Origin: Bacteroidales bacterium
GTDB lineage: Bacteria > Bacteroidota > Bacteroidia > Bacteroidales > Muribaculaceae
Assembly (NCBI GenBank): GCA_014800845.1
Contig: JAAVFJ010000055.1
Coordinates: 1 to 64,000 of the forward strand
DNA length: 64,000 nucleotides
Reading direction: 5' to 3'
Shown here: one piece after another, positions 35,403 to 44,072 of the stretch
Position numbering within the stretch: the stretch's first letter is position 1
Layout: each line of letters begins with the position of its first letter
Program-made: the position numbers and the translations under genes
The notes under the pieces: generated by a model
What the model saw: the letters and a program-made list of their open reading frames with translations, nothing else
Told to the model about the DNA's origin: nothing
The model's database searches: none

Positions 35403-35529
35403 GGGGTTATGGGTTATGGTGTCGGAGAACTTGGAGTTCTCGGAGTTCTCGGAGTTCTCCGACACCGTAACCCATAACCCGTAACCCATAACCCGTAACC
35501 CTTAACCCATAACCCTTAACCCGTAACCC
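35403..35529. repeat. Composite heptamer-nonamer repeat, copy 3 (rsgA-adhesin gap)
   Basis: The core has GGAGTTCTC three times (35433-35459). GGTGTCGGAGAACT (35418-35431) pairs perfectly with AGTTCTCCGACACC (35453-35466). Flanking heptamers extend the stem to 28 bp (35404-35431 with 35453-35480, one T-G pair). The right arm is nine NTAACCC heptamers (35467-35529), which read GGGTTAN on the minus strand and start within 5 bases of the rsgA stop codon. Confidence 0.9.
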
Positions 35530-35533
35530 CTAA

Positions 35534-36478
35534 TTATTTGCGGTATTTCTCGGTTTCGCGGCTTTCGTCGAGGATGGAGAGGTAGGAGGCGTAGCGGCTT
35601 TCGGCTATGCGGTGGTCGGCGAGGGCGGCGCGGACGGCGCAGCCGGGCTCGTGGGTGTGGGTGCAGTTGCCGTAGCGGCAGTCGCGCCCCGCTTCGAAGA
35701 TTTCGGGGAAGTAGTGGCTCACCTCTTCTGTCTCGAAGTCGATGGTGCCGAAGCCTTTCACTCCGGGTATGTCAATGAGCTCACCGCCGCCGGGCAGGTC
35801 AAACATCTCGGAGAAAGTGGTAGTGTGCATGCCGGTGTGGTGAGTGGCCGATACGGCACCTGTGCGCAGGTCAAGGCCGGGCACCAGGGCGTTGATGAGT
35901 GAGCTTTTGCCTACCCCGCTGTTGCCGGCCAGCAGGGTGGTTTTGCCTGCTACAAATTGGCGCAGGGCATCGAGCCCCTCGCCGGTGCGGGCAGAGAGGA
36001 GAAAGACGGGGTAACCAATCACGGTGTAAAGGTGAGCAATGGCCTCGGCAAGCTCGCGGTCGTCGGCATCCCACATGTCAGACTTATTGAGCACCAGAGC
36101 AGCGGGCACATTGTAGGCCTCGGAGGTGGCCAGGAAGCGGTCAATGAATGTGGTGGGGGTGGAGGGTTCGCGCAGCGATGCTACGAGCAGTGCGCAGTCT
36201 ATGTTGGCTGCAAGGATGTGGCTCTCTTTGGAGAGATTGGAGGCGCGGCGGATTATGTAGTTGCGCCGCGGAGAAATGGCGGTGATGAAGCCGGTGCCCT
36301 CGGGGAGTCGTTGCACAGTGACGCGGTCGCCCACGGCTACGGGGGAGGTGGTGCGCAGGCCGCGGATGCGGAAATTGCCCTTGACCTTGCAGGGGATGGG
36401 GGAGAGGTCGGTGTTGTCGGGGCGCACGTCATACCATGCGCCGGTGTTGCGGATTACGGTGCCTTGCAGTGTGTTCAT
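35534..36478 (-). CDS. rsgA: Ribosome small-subunit biogenesis GTPase RsgA
   Basis: A circularly permuted GTPase that helps mature the 30S subunit. With the start at 36478 it has 314 residues: an OB-fold (about 1-75), then G4 NKSD (131-134) before G1 GNSGVGKS (185-192) and G3 DIPGV (236-240), then a zinc site (Cys267, Cys272, His274, Cys280). An open frame to 36643 adds 55 residues unlike the family and would include the promoter, so the later ATG is chosen. The -7 element ends 8 bases before this ATG, implying a nearly leaderless message. Confidence 0.95.
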   Translation of the reverse strand: MNTLQGTVIRNTGAWYDVRPDNTDLSPIPCKVKGNFRIRGLRTTSPVAVGDRVTVQRLPEGTGFITAISPRRNYIIRRASNLSKESHILAANIDCALLVASLREPSTPTTFIDRFLATSEAYNVPAALVLNKSDMWDADDRELAEAIAHLYTVIGYPVFLLSARTGEGLDALRQFVAGKTTLLAGNSGVGKSSLINALVPGLDLRTGAVSATHHTGMHTTTFSEMFDLPGGGELIDIPGVKGFGTIDFETEEVSHYFPEIFEAGRDCRYGNCTHTHEPGCAVRAALADHRIAESRYASYLSILDESRETEKYRK

Positions 36479-36486
36479 ATTAGTTG

Positions 36487-36517
36487 CAAAGTTAGTAAAA
36501 CTTAGCCGAAAATCAAA
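36487..36517 (-). promoter_or_regulatory. Bacteroidetes promoter of rsgA, nearly leaderless
   Basis: Minus strand TTTG (36517-36514), a 19-base spacer and TAACTTTG (36494-36487), with the ATG only 8 bases further on. Confidence 0.72.
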
Positions 36518-36649
36518 AATGGACGCTGATAATGAGGGGATATGAAGCGGTCGAGGCGACGGGATTTCACATTTATTTATTATTTTGGGGCTAACTTTTG
36601 TGAGTCTGGGGCTGTTATAACTGTGTAAATTAATTAAAAACAATCGATT

Positions 36650-37300
36650 ATGAAGAAGACTTTTATCTCACTCAGCATATTAGTAGCGGCCACCCTCGGG
36701 GCCGCAGCGCAGTCAGTCACTCCCGCCGCTCGCCAGATGCCTAAGTTGCCGCAGGGCGTGGGCCCCGTGATGGAGGCGAGCATGGTGACAACAGACCTGC
36801 CGGCGCAGGCTCAGAATTTCCTGAACAAGTATTTTGCCGGTGTGGCTGTGAAGAGTGCGAAGAATGATTTCAAGGACCGCCGCTATGAGGTGAAACTCGC
36901 TGATGGCGCTGAGGTGGAATTTGACTACAATGGTAATTGGATAGAGGTAGAGGCTCCGGATGGCGCGACGCTTCCCAGTAGCACTATTTCAGCTCTGATG
37001 CCTGAGAGTGTAGTGGTAAATTCGCTTAGTGGCGATGCTATGGTTAATGGCGGTGTGATGCAGTATGTGGAGGAGGTGGTAAGCTATCCCGACTTCTATG
37101 TGGTGAGCGCCGTGACTCCCGATGGAACCAAGACAAGAGCCTCAGTGGACCGCAAGGATGGCAAGGTGAATGTGCTGAAGCAGAAAGCTCCCAAGGATAA
37201 GCGTGGCCACAAAGGGGCGCATGGCCGCAAAGGTGGCCGCCGCGCCGGCTATGACTCCACGGTGATGGTGAGACTTGACCACAATCCCCGTTTTTATTAA
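36650..37300 (+). CDS. Periplasmic PepSY-like (DUF2874-type) protein with basic tail
   Basis: 216 residues. A signal peptide (cleavage near GAAAQ, residue 20) is followed by a region resembling the PepSY-like/BLIP-like fold: FLNKYFAGVAVKSAK, RRYEVKLADGAEVEFDYNGNWIEVE, then a second, weaker repeat. This pattern (helix, then a hairpin with FD.NGNW) is common in exported Bacteroidetes proteins of unknown role. Unusually, the C-terminus (about 180-205) is rich in Lys, Arg, Gly and His (HKGAHGRKGGRRAG). A shorter relative lies at 62977. It is divergent from rsgA. Confidence 0.72.
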   Translation: MKKTFISLSILVAATLGAAAQSVTPAARQMPKLPQGVGPVMEASMVTTDLPAQAQNFLNKYFAGVAVKSAKNDFKDRRYEVKLADGAEVEFDYNGNWIEVEAPDGATLPSSTISALMPESVVVNSLSGDAMVNGGVMQYVEEVVSYPDFYVVSAVTPDGTKTRASVDRKDGKVNVLKQKAPKDKRGHKGAHGRKGGRRAGYDSTVMVRLDHNPRFY

Positions 37301-37344
37301 ATGACTTTAGTTTAGTTAGATTACGATATGTGAATTAAGGTAAC

Positions 37345-37404
37345 TGACAACTGCCTTGGCAGCCCAATGGTGGCTGCGGCCCGAAAGAGAGGGCCAATCT
37401 GTCA
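37345..37404 (+). ncRNA. Candidate structured RNA element after the PepSY-like gene
   Basis: TGACA (37345-37349) pairs with TGTCA (37400-37404), enclosing two hairpins: GCAGCC/GGCTGC (37359-37364 with 37372-37377) and GGCCC/GGGCC (37378-37382 with 37391-37395). This forms a compact three-way junction ahead of the terminator at 37431. No known family is recognised, and it could be part of the 3' UTR. Confidence 0.35.
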
Positions 37405-37430
37405 AATTATTTTACCGTTTTAAGCTCGAG

Positions 37431-37466
37431 ATGCCGGGGCGTGTATGCGCCTCGGCATCAGTTTTC
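37431..37466 (+). terminator. Terminator downstream of the PepSY-like gene
   Basis: ATGCCGGGGCG pairs with CGCCTCGGCAT (one mismatch or wobble), ending at 37459 and followed by CAGTTTTC. Confidence 0.7.
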
Positions 37467-37487
37467 TATGATTTAGTGTGGGTATAG

Positions 37488-37524
37488 AGGAAAAGAAGCG
37501 GTCGCGCTGTTGGCACGACCGCTT
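37488..37524 (-). terminator. Terminator of eno
   Basis: AAGCGGTCG (37496-37504) pairs with CGACCGCTT (37516-37524). On the minus strand it is followed by CTTTTCC, just past the eno stop at 37547. Confidence 0.75.
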
Positions 37525-37546
37525 TCAGTATTAATAGGGGGTTGGA

Positions 37547-38848
<1,302 letters not shown>

Positions 38849-38893
38849 TTATAGGGTAAATATACTTGGAATTCTATTTTACTTTTCAGCCTA

Positions 38894-38927
38894 CAAAAGT
38901 AGTAATTTTTTCGGAAACAGCGGCAAA
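38894..38927 (-). promoter_or_regulatory. Promoter of eno
   Basis: Minus strand TACTTTTG (38901-38894) matches TAnnTTTG, with a TTTG 22 bases upstream. The leader is about 58 bases. Confidence 0.55.
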
Positions 38928-38945
38928 AATTTCAATTAAAAAATG

Positions 38946-39701
38946 TCATTGCTGTTTCCAAGTCAGCAGCTGCAGCGGGGAGCCGGGAGTGATAACGGCG
39001 TAGCTGCATGTGTCAATCCATTCGCCGAGTATTACGGCTGTGCAGCCGGCAGAGAGCGGCTCCTGCACCATGATGTGACGATGGCCGAAGACGAAGTAGT
39101 CTATGTCGGGATGCTCGCTCAGGTATTCGCGCGCAAACACCATAAGGGGCTCCCTGTCGGGTCCCTGGTAGATGTCGGCCACGGGGTGCTGGCTCCGGTT
39201 CTTGGAGCTCCAGCCGAACGCGAAGGGGATGGTGAGGCGCGGATGGATGGCGGAGAAAAGCTTCTGACACACCCTGTTGCGGAACATGCCGCGCAGGAAG
39301 CGGAAGGCTGCGGGGTTGCGACCGACGCCGTCGCCGTGGGTTATGAAGAATTTCTTGCCGCAGATTTCGCGTAGGAGCACGCCGTCGACCACCTCAATGC
39401 CGAGCTGCGAGGGGAGGTAGTCGAAGATCCAGATGTCATGGTTGCCTATCATCCAGGTGATTTTCACGCCGGAGTCGGCCAGGTCGGCGAGCGCGCCGAA
39501 GAAGCGGATGAAGCCGCGGGGCACTACAGTGCGGTATTCAAACCAGAAGTCGAGCACGTCGCCCACAAGGTAGATTGCCTCGGCGCTGTCGGCTATGGAA
39601 CGCAGAAAGGCTACAGCCCGTTTCTCTACTTCTATAGGGTCGCGGAAATAGGCTGCTCCCAGGTGCAGGTCGCTCAGAAAGTATGTGACGTTGCGGGGCA
39701 T
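38946..39701 (-). CDS. lpxH: UDP-2,3-diacylglucosamine diphosphatase
   Basis: A calcineurin-like phosphoesterase of lipid A synthesis that splits UDP-2,3-diacylglucosamine to lipid X and UMP. The 251 residues carry the metal motifs LSDLHLG (Asp11, His13), GDVLDFW (Asp48), GNHD (Asn87, His88), THGDG and FGHRH. Its ATG overlaps the stop of the SufT-like gene by one base (TGATG), so they form a two-gene unit. Other calcineurin-fold enzymes are possible, but the DFWFE segment and length support LpxH. Confidence 0.87.
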   Translation of the reverse strand: MPRNVTYFLSDLHLGAAYFRDPIEVEKRAVAFLRSIADSAEAIYLVGDVLDFWFEYRTVVPRGFIRFFGALADLADSGVKITWMIGNHDIWIFDYLPSQLGIEVVDGVLLREICGKKFFITHGDGVGRNPAAFRFLRGMFRNRVCQKLFSAIHPRLTIPFAFGWSSKNRSQHPVADIYQGPDREPLMVFAREYLSEHPDIDYFVFGHRHIMVQEPLSAGCTAVILGEWIDTCSYAVITPGSPLQLLTWKQQ

Positions 39702-40072
39702 CAGAGGAATCCGAGCTCCAGTTTAGCCTCTTCGCTCATCATGTCCTGACACCAGACGGGGTCGAAGACCAGACGCAGGTCTACGGCTTTGGGTCCCTCG
39801 ATGGCTACGAGTTTCTGGCGCACATCCTCCATGATGAAGTCGGCGGCAGGGCAGCCGGGGGCTGTCAGAGTCATGTCCACATGCAGGGTCTGGTCGTCGG
39901 GGTCGTAGTCTATTTTATATATGAGGCCGAGGTCGTAGACGTTCACGGGAATTTCGGGGTCAAAGACGGTGCGGAGAGCGTCGATGGCCTTCTGAGTAAT
40001 TTCGAGTGACTGTTCATCGCTGCCGGTGGAGGCAGACTGCTCAGCTGATATGTTGTTTTTCGGTTCTTCCAT
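39701..40072 (-). CDS. SufT-like MIP18-family iron-sulfur assembly protein
   Basis: A 123-residue protein with a disordered N-terminus of about 22 residues. The MIP18/DUF59 domain follows: ALRTVFDPEIPVNVYDLGLIYKI, MTLTAPGCPAADFI with its single conserved Cys, and VFDPVWCQDMMSEEAKLELG. Members help insert or transfer Fe-S clusters; PaaD and SufT are relatives, and in Bacteroidetes the gene often lies with suf genes, which are not seen here. The -7 element ends only 4 bases before its ATG. Confidence 0.85.
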   Translation of the reverse strand: MEEPKNNISAEQSASTGSDEQSLEITQKAIDALRTVFDPEIPVNVYDLGLIYKIDYDPDDQTLHVDMTLTAPGCPAADFIMEDVRQKLVAIEGPKAVDLRLVFDPVWCQDMMSEEAKLELGFL

Positions 40073-40076
40073 AATG

Positions 40077-40084
40077 CAAAAGTA
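40077..40084 (-). promoter_or_regulatory. -7 promoter element of the SufT-like gene, leaderless
   Basis: Minus strand TACTTTTG lies 4 bases before the ATG at 40072, so transcription should begin at or very near the start codon. Confidence 0.5.
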
Positions 40085-40126
40085 GTAAAAAATTTTGTGG
40101 AGATGGATGGATAAGAAAAATTTTAT

Positions 40127-40134
40127 TAATTTTG
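40127..40134 (+). promoter_or_regulatory. -7 promoter element of the outer-membrane protein pair
   Basis: TAATTTTG matches TAnnTTTG, 56 bases before the ATG at 40191. Confidence 0.5.
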
Positions 40135-40190
40135 CGCGGAATACTCTCTATTCATCCCTCGGTAATCTAACACATTAATTATAGAAAAAG

Positions 40191-40811
40191 ATGAAAAATT
40201 TCTGGAAAGTGGCTGCCGTAGTGCTGCTGGCGCTTGCAGGTGTGCAGGCTGCGAACGCTCAGTTTCGTTTTGGCTTGAAGGCCGGTGTCAATCTTAACTC
40301 TCTGAAGCTTAATGACTTTAAAGGTAACTTTAATGATAAGAATGGCTGCGGCTTCACCGGCGGCGTGATGACTGAGTTTACTGTGCCTCTGGTGGGTATC
40401 TGCGTGGATGCCTCGCTGATGTACACTCACATGAGTGCTACTGCCGACATTTATGCTGCTGATGAGAATGGCGCTCTGGTGGGCGAGGAGGCTTCTGCCA
40501 AGAACTTCTTCAATATCCCCATCAACCTGAAGTATCGCTTCGGCATGGTACCTGTGGTTAAGCCCTTTATCTTCACCGGTCCGGATTTCGCTTTCAAGCT
40601 TAGCGGCGACAGCAATGTGCTGAAGACTAAGACTTTCCAGTGCGCATGGAACATAGGTATAGGTGCCGAGATTCTGAATCATGTGCAGATTGCCGGCTCC
40701 TATGGTTTCGGTATCAACAACATTGCCGAAAAGCTTGGCGGAGTGAATGTTTCAGACGATTTCAAGCTTAAGAATAACTACTGGACCATCACGCTGGCAT
40801 ACCTGTTCTGA
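40191..40811 (+). CDS. Outer-membrane beta-barrel protein
   Basis: 206 residues. A signal peptide (cleavage before QFRFG, after NA, about residue 23) is followed immediately by FRFGLKAGVNLNSL, typical of the small porin-like barrel family common in Bacteroidetes. Strands alternate through to a C-terminal aromatic residue (TLAYLF). No ligand is known. A related gene follows after 22 bases and the two look like a diverged tandem duplication. Confidence 0.8.
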   Translation: MKNFWKVAAVVLLALAGVQAANAQFRFGLKAGVNLNSLKLNDFKGNFNDKNGCGFTGGVMTEFTVPLVGICVDASLMYTHMSATADIYAADENGALVGEEASAKNFFNIPINLKYRFGMVPVVKPFIFTGPDFAFKLSGDSNVLKTKTFQCAWNIGIGAEILNHVQIAGSYGFGINNIAEKLGGVNVSDDFKLKNNYWTITLAYLF

Positions 40812-40833
40812 TTAGTTCTGACGTAAAGATTTA

Positions 40834-41469
40834 ATGAAAAAAGTATTATTGATAGTAGTGCTTGCCCTGAGCACATTGGCGGCTAACGCACAGTTCCGCT
40901 GGGGTGCCACGGCAGGCGTTAACTTTGAGAAGCAACGCTTCAAGCAGAAGCTCATCGATGTGGAGGGCGGCGTAGGTTTCAGCGCCGGCATCATGGGTGA
41001 GCTTATGTTTCCGGGCATAGGTTTAGGTGTGGATTTCGGTCTGAATTATGAGCAACACAGCTCAAAAATAGATTTCGGACAGCGCGAAATCTGGGCCTCT
41101 GACGGCTACGGAAAGCTCACCAATACGCAGCATCTGCTTCAGATACCTATTAATCTGCGCTTCAAGTACACTCGCCTCAATGGCATAGAAAGTGTAGTGG
41201 CCCCCTTCGTTTATGCCGGTCCGGTGTTCAACATCAGAGTGGGTAGCAACAATTGTCCCCCGTTAGAGTACAGCGCAGGCTCCGTGGGTCTGCAGTGTGC
41301 CATCGGTGCCGAGCTGTGGCGCAAGCTGCAGATAAGCGGCGGCTACTACTGGGACTTTACCTACGAGCAGCGCACCGTGAAGCTTGAGAATTTCAGCTCT
41401 AAGCCTGACGGCTGGCAGGTTAAGGTGGTCTACTTCTTTACCGGCCCTAAAGAGGTTATAGCCCGCTGA
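40834..41469 (+). CDS. Outer-membrane beta-barrel protein, paralogue of the preceding gene
   Basis: 211 residues with the same plan as its neighbour: signal peptide ending ANA, mature start QFRWGATAGVNFEKQRF, barrel strands, and late strands IGAELWRKLQISGGYYWDF and WQVKVVYFF. It ends in a short non-barrel tail, GPKEVIAR, after the aromatic strand, unlike the first copy. The gene stops 6 bases before priA, so both barrel genes may be co-transcribed with it. Confidence 0.78.
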   Translation: MKKVLLIVVLALSTLAANAQFRWGATAGVNFEKQRFKQKLIDVEGGVGFSAGIMGELMFPGIGLGVDFGLNYEQHSSKIDFGQREIWASDGYGKLTNTQHLLQIPINLRFKYTRLNGIESVVAPFVYAGPVFNIRVGSNNCPPLEYSAGSVGLQCAIGAELWRKLQISGGYYWDFTYEQRTVKLENFSSKPDGWQVKVVYFFTGPKEVIAR

Positions 41470-41475
41470 CAGTAA

Positions 41476-43938
41476 ATGTATGCCGATGTAATCTTACCCC
41501 TTCCGATTCAGGCTTCGTTTACTTACGAAGTGCCGGAATCGATGCTCGGCAGCCTGACCACAGGCTGCCGCGTTCTTGTGCAGTTTGGCCGCAGCAAGAT
41601 TTACACCGGCATTGTGGAGAATATCCACGCGCATCGTCCCGATTTCGAGCCAAAGGAGGTGCACGCTCAGCTCGATGCGGAGCCCATAGTGCGGCATCCG
41701 CAATTGAAGTATTGGCAGTGGATTGCCGACTATTATCTCTGCACCCCCGGCGAGGTCATGAAAGCTGCGTTGCCGGCGGCGCTGAAGGTGGAGAGTGAGA
41801 GCTGGGTGGAGCCGGTGGATGATGTGGACCCTCAGCTGGTGGAAGGACTGACAGAGAAGCAAGCGCTGCTTTGGGCCTTCCTGATGCAGAAGAAGCGGGT
41901 GAGGGTGAGTGAGTTGGAAAAAGTTGCTGATTTCGCTAACCCCCGTGTGGCAATAAATAAGCTGATTGACAAGGGATTGGTGCGGATGGCGGAGCAGACT
42001 GTCAACAAGTATGTCAGTAAGAAGGTGACGATGGTGACGCTCACTTGTGAGCGCGAGGATGGAGATGCTCTGCATGGTTTCTTTGAGCTCGTAACCCGCT
42101 CTACCCGCCAGGAGAAGTTGCTGATTGGCTATCTTGACCTCTCCGGATGGATGATGAAAGATCAGCCGCTACGCCCGGTGGAGAAGGCTGAGCTGCTGGA
42201 GCGCACGGGAAGCACGCCCGGCATACTGAAGGCGCTGATAGACAAAGGTATCTTGAAGACTTACCGCACCTCGATAAATCGCTTCCTGCCGCCGGTGACT
42301 CAGCAAAAAGTCGTGTTGCCTGGGCTTTCGGAGCCTCAGAACAAAGCTCTGGGGGAGATACGAAAGTCTATGCGCGAGCGGAATGTGACGCTGTTGCGCG
42401 GCGTGACCGGCAGCGGCAAGACAGAGATTTACTCTCACCTGATGAAAGAGGCGCTCGGGCAGGGAAATCATGTGCTTTTCCTGGTGCCCGAAATCAGCCT
42501 GACCACGCAGCTCACAACTCGCCTGCAGAAGATATTCGGCAAGAAGTTGCTGGTGTATCACTCCAAGTTCTCTGACAGCGAGCGTGTGGATATATGGCGC
42601 CGACTGCTGACCTCCACCGAGCCGATGATAGTTCTGGGAGTGCGCTCCTCCATCTTCTTGCCGTTTCACCGAATAGGGCTTGTGATAGTGGATGAGGAGC
42701 ATGAGAGCAGCTACAAGCAGTATGACCCGGCCCCGCGCTACAATGCCCGCGATGCAGCTATCATGCTCGCCACTATGCATGGGGCAAAGGTTCTGCTTGG
42801 CTCCGCAACCCCCTCGATAGAAACGTATTACAAGGCGCTCTCAGGCAAATACGGACTGGTGGAGCTGCTGACCCGTTATGGGGATGTAAAGCTGCCGGAG
42901 GTGATGGTGACCGACATGGGGAGCATGCGCAAGCAGCGCCTGGTGAGCGGGCCCTTTTCCGCTCAGCTGCTTCGCGAGGTGGAGCTGACCACCAAGGCAG
43001 GGAATCAGTCGATACTTTTCCAGAACCGCAGAGGCTATGCCCCCGTGGTGGTGTGCGGCACGTGTGGCTGGACCCCCAAGTGCGAGAATTGCGACGTAAG
43101 CCTGGTTTATCACAAGCGCATCAATGAATTGAGGTGCCACTACTGCGGCTATACAATGACACTCCCGGCTGTGTGCCCGGCGTGTGGTGAAAATTCACTC
43201 TCAACTTTCGGCTACGGAACCGAGCGAGTGGCCGACACGCTGAAAGAGATTTATCCGGACCTGCGCATCTCCCGTATGGACCTGGACACCACACGCAACA
43301 AAAATGCTTATGAGGAGATAATAGGAGAGTTCTCGCGCCATGAGACAGATGTGCTCGTGGGTACTCAGATGGTGAGCAAAGGGCTTGATTTCCGCAACGT
43401 GAAGCTGGTGTCGATACTCAATGCCGACACCCTGCTGAATTTCCCGGACTTCCGTAGCAATGAGCGGGCGTTCAACATGATGGAGCAGGTGGCCGGCAGG
43501 GCCGGACGACATGGGGAGAGCGGAAAGGTGCTGATTCAGACCACCGCCCCCGACAATCCCATAATCAGCCGCGTGGTCAAGCATGACTACACCGGATATT
43601 ACGCCGAGGAGCTCGAGCAGCGGCGCAGATTTTTCTATCCCCCGTTTGCCAGGGTTATCAACGTATATCTTCGCCATAAGGATGAACATGTGCTCGACAG
43701 GCTCACTGCGAGCTACGGCGCGGAGTTAAAGCGAGTGTTCGGAGAACGTGTGCTCGGACCTGAGACTCCGTATGTTAGCCGCGTGAGTAACTATTACATA
43801 CGCACCTTCATGCTCAAGATAGAGGCGGGGGCTTCCATGCAGAAAGTCAAGGAGCTGCTGCGGACAATTTATGTCTCAGTGGCGGCGCTTCCCGGCATGA
43901 AGCAGCTCCAGCTTCATTACGATGTGGACCCGGTCTGA
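41476..43938 (+). CDS. priA: Primosomal replication-restart helicase PriA
   Basis: An 820-residue superfamily 2 helicase that reloads the replisome at stalled forks. The N-terminal DNA-binding domain begins YADVILPLPIQASFTYEVP. The helicase core has GSGKT (312-316) and DEEH (406-409). Eight cysteines for two zinc ions lie at 527, 530, 536, 539, 554, 557, 567 and 570. The later motifs STFGYGTERV, DTTRNK, VGTQMVSKGLDF and QVAGRAGRHG are all present. The length is longer than E. coli PriA but usual for Bacteroidetes. Confidence 0.96.
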   Translation: MYADVILPLPIQASFTYEVPESMLGSLTTGCRVLVQFGRSKIYTGIVENIHAHRPDFEPKEVHAQLDAEPIVRHPQLKYWQWIADYYLCTPGEVMKAALPAALKVESESWVEPVDDVDPQLVEGLTEKQALLWAFLMQKKRVRVSELEKVADFANPRVAINKLIDKGLVRMAEQTVNKYVSKKVTMVTLTCEREDGDALHGFFELVTRSTRQEKLLIGYLDLSGWMMKDQPLRPVEKAELLERTGSTPGILKALIDKGILKTYRTSINRFLPPVTQQKVVLPGLSEPQNKALGEIRKSMRERNVTLLRGVTGSGKTEIYSHLMKEALGQGNHVLFLVPEISLTTQLTTRLQKIFGKKLLVYHSKFSDSERVDIWRRLLTSTEPMIVLGVRSSIFLPFHRIGLVIVDEEHESSYKQYDPAPRYNARDAAIMLATMHGAKVLLGSATPSIETYYKALSGKYGLVELLTRYGDVKLPEVMVTDMGSMRKQRLVSGPFSAQLLREVELTTKAGNQSILFQNRRGYAPVVVCGTCGWTPKCENCDVSLVYHKRINELRCHYCGYTMTLPAVCPACGENSLSTFGYGTERVADTLKEIYPDLRISRMDLDTTRNKNAYEEIIGEFSRHETDVLVGTQMVSKGLDFRNVKLVSILNADTLLNFPDFRSNERAFNMMEQVAGRAGRHGESGKVLIQTTAPDNPIISRVVKHDYTGYYAEELEQRRRFFYPPFARVINVYLRHKDEHVLDRLTASYGAELKRVFGERVLGPETPYVSRVSNYYIRTFMLKIEAGASMQKVKELLRTIYVSVAALPGMKQLQLHYDVDPV

Positions 43939-44000
43939 AAGAGCTCGGGTTTCAAAAGTCTATAAAAATTAATTCAGGGATGTTATTTGGACCTGCTATA

Positions 44001-44032
44001 TTTGGGTAAATGATTTATTTTTGTTAATTTTG
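44001..44032 (+). promoter_or_regulatory. Bacteroidetes promoter of the nqr operon
   Basis: TTTG (44001-44004), a 20-base spacer and TAATTTTG (44025-44032) match the consensus in both boxes. The leader is about 35 bases to nqrA. Confidence 0.72.
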
Positions 44033-44072
44033 CCAATGTTTCCGTGGCCCCGTCAAATGGGGCGAAGATAGA

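Noticed and set aside
35467..35529. Telomere-like heptamers considered as a real chromosome end
   Set aside because: They are internal, flanked by intact genes on both sides, and only nine units long.
36479..36643. Longer start for rsgA
   Set aside because: The added 55 residues are unlike the family and would contain the gene's own consensus promoter.
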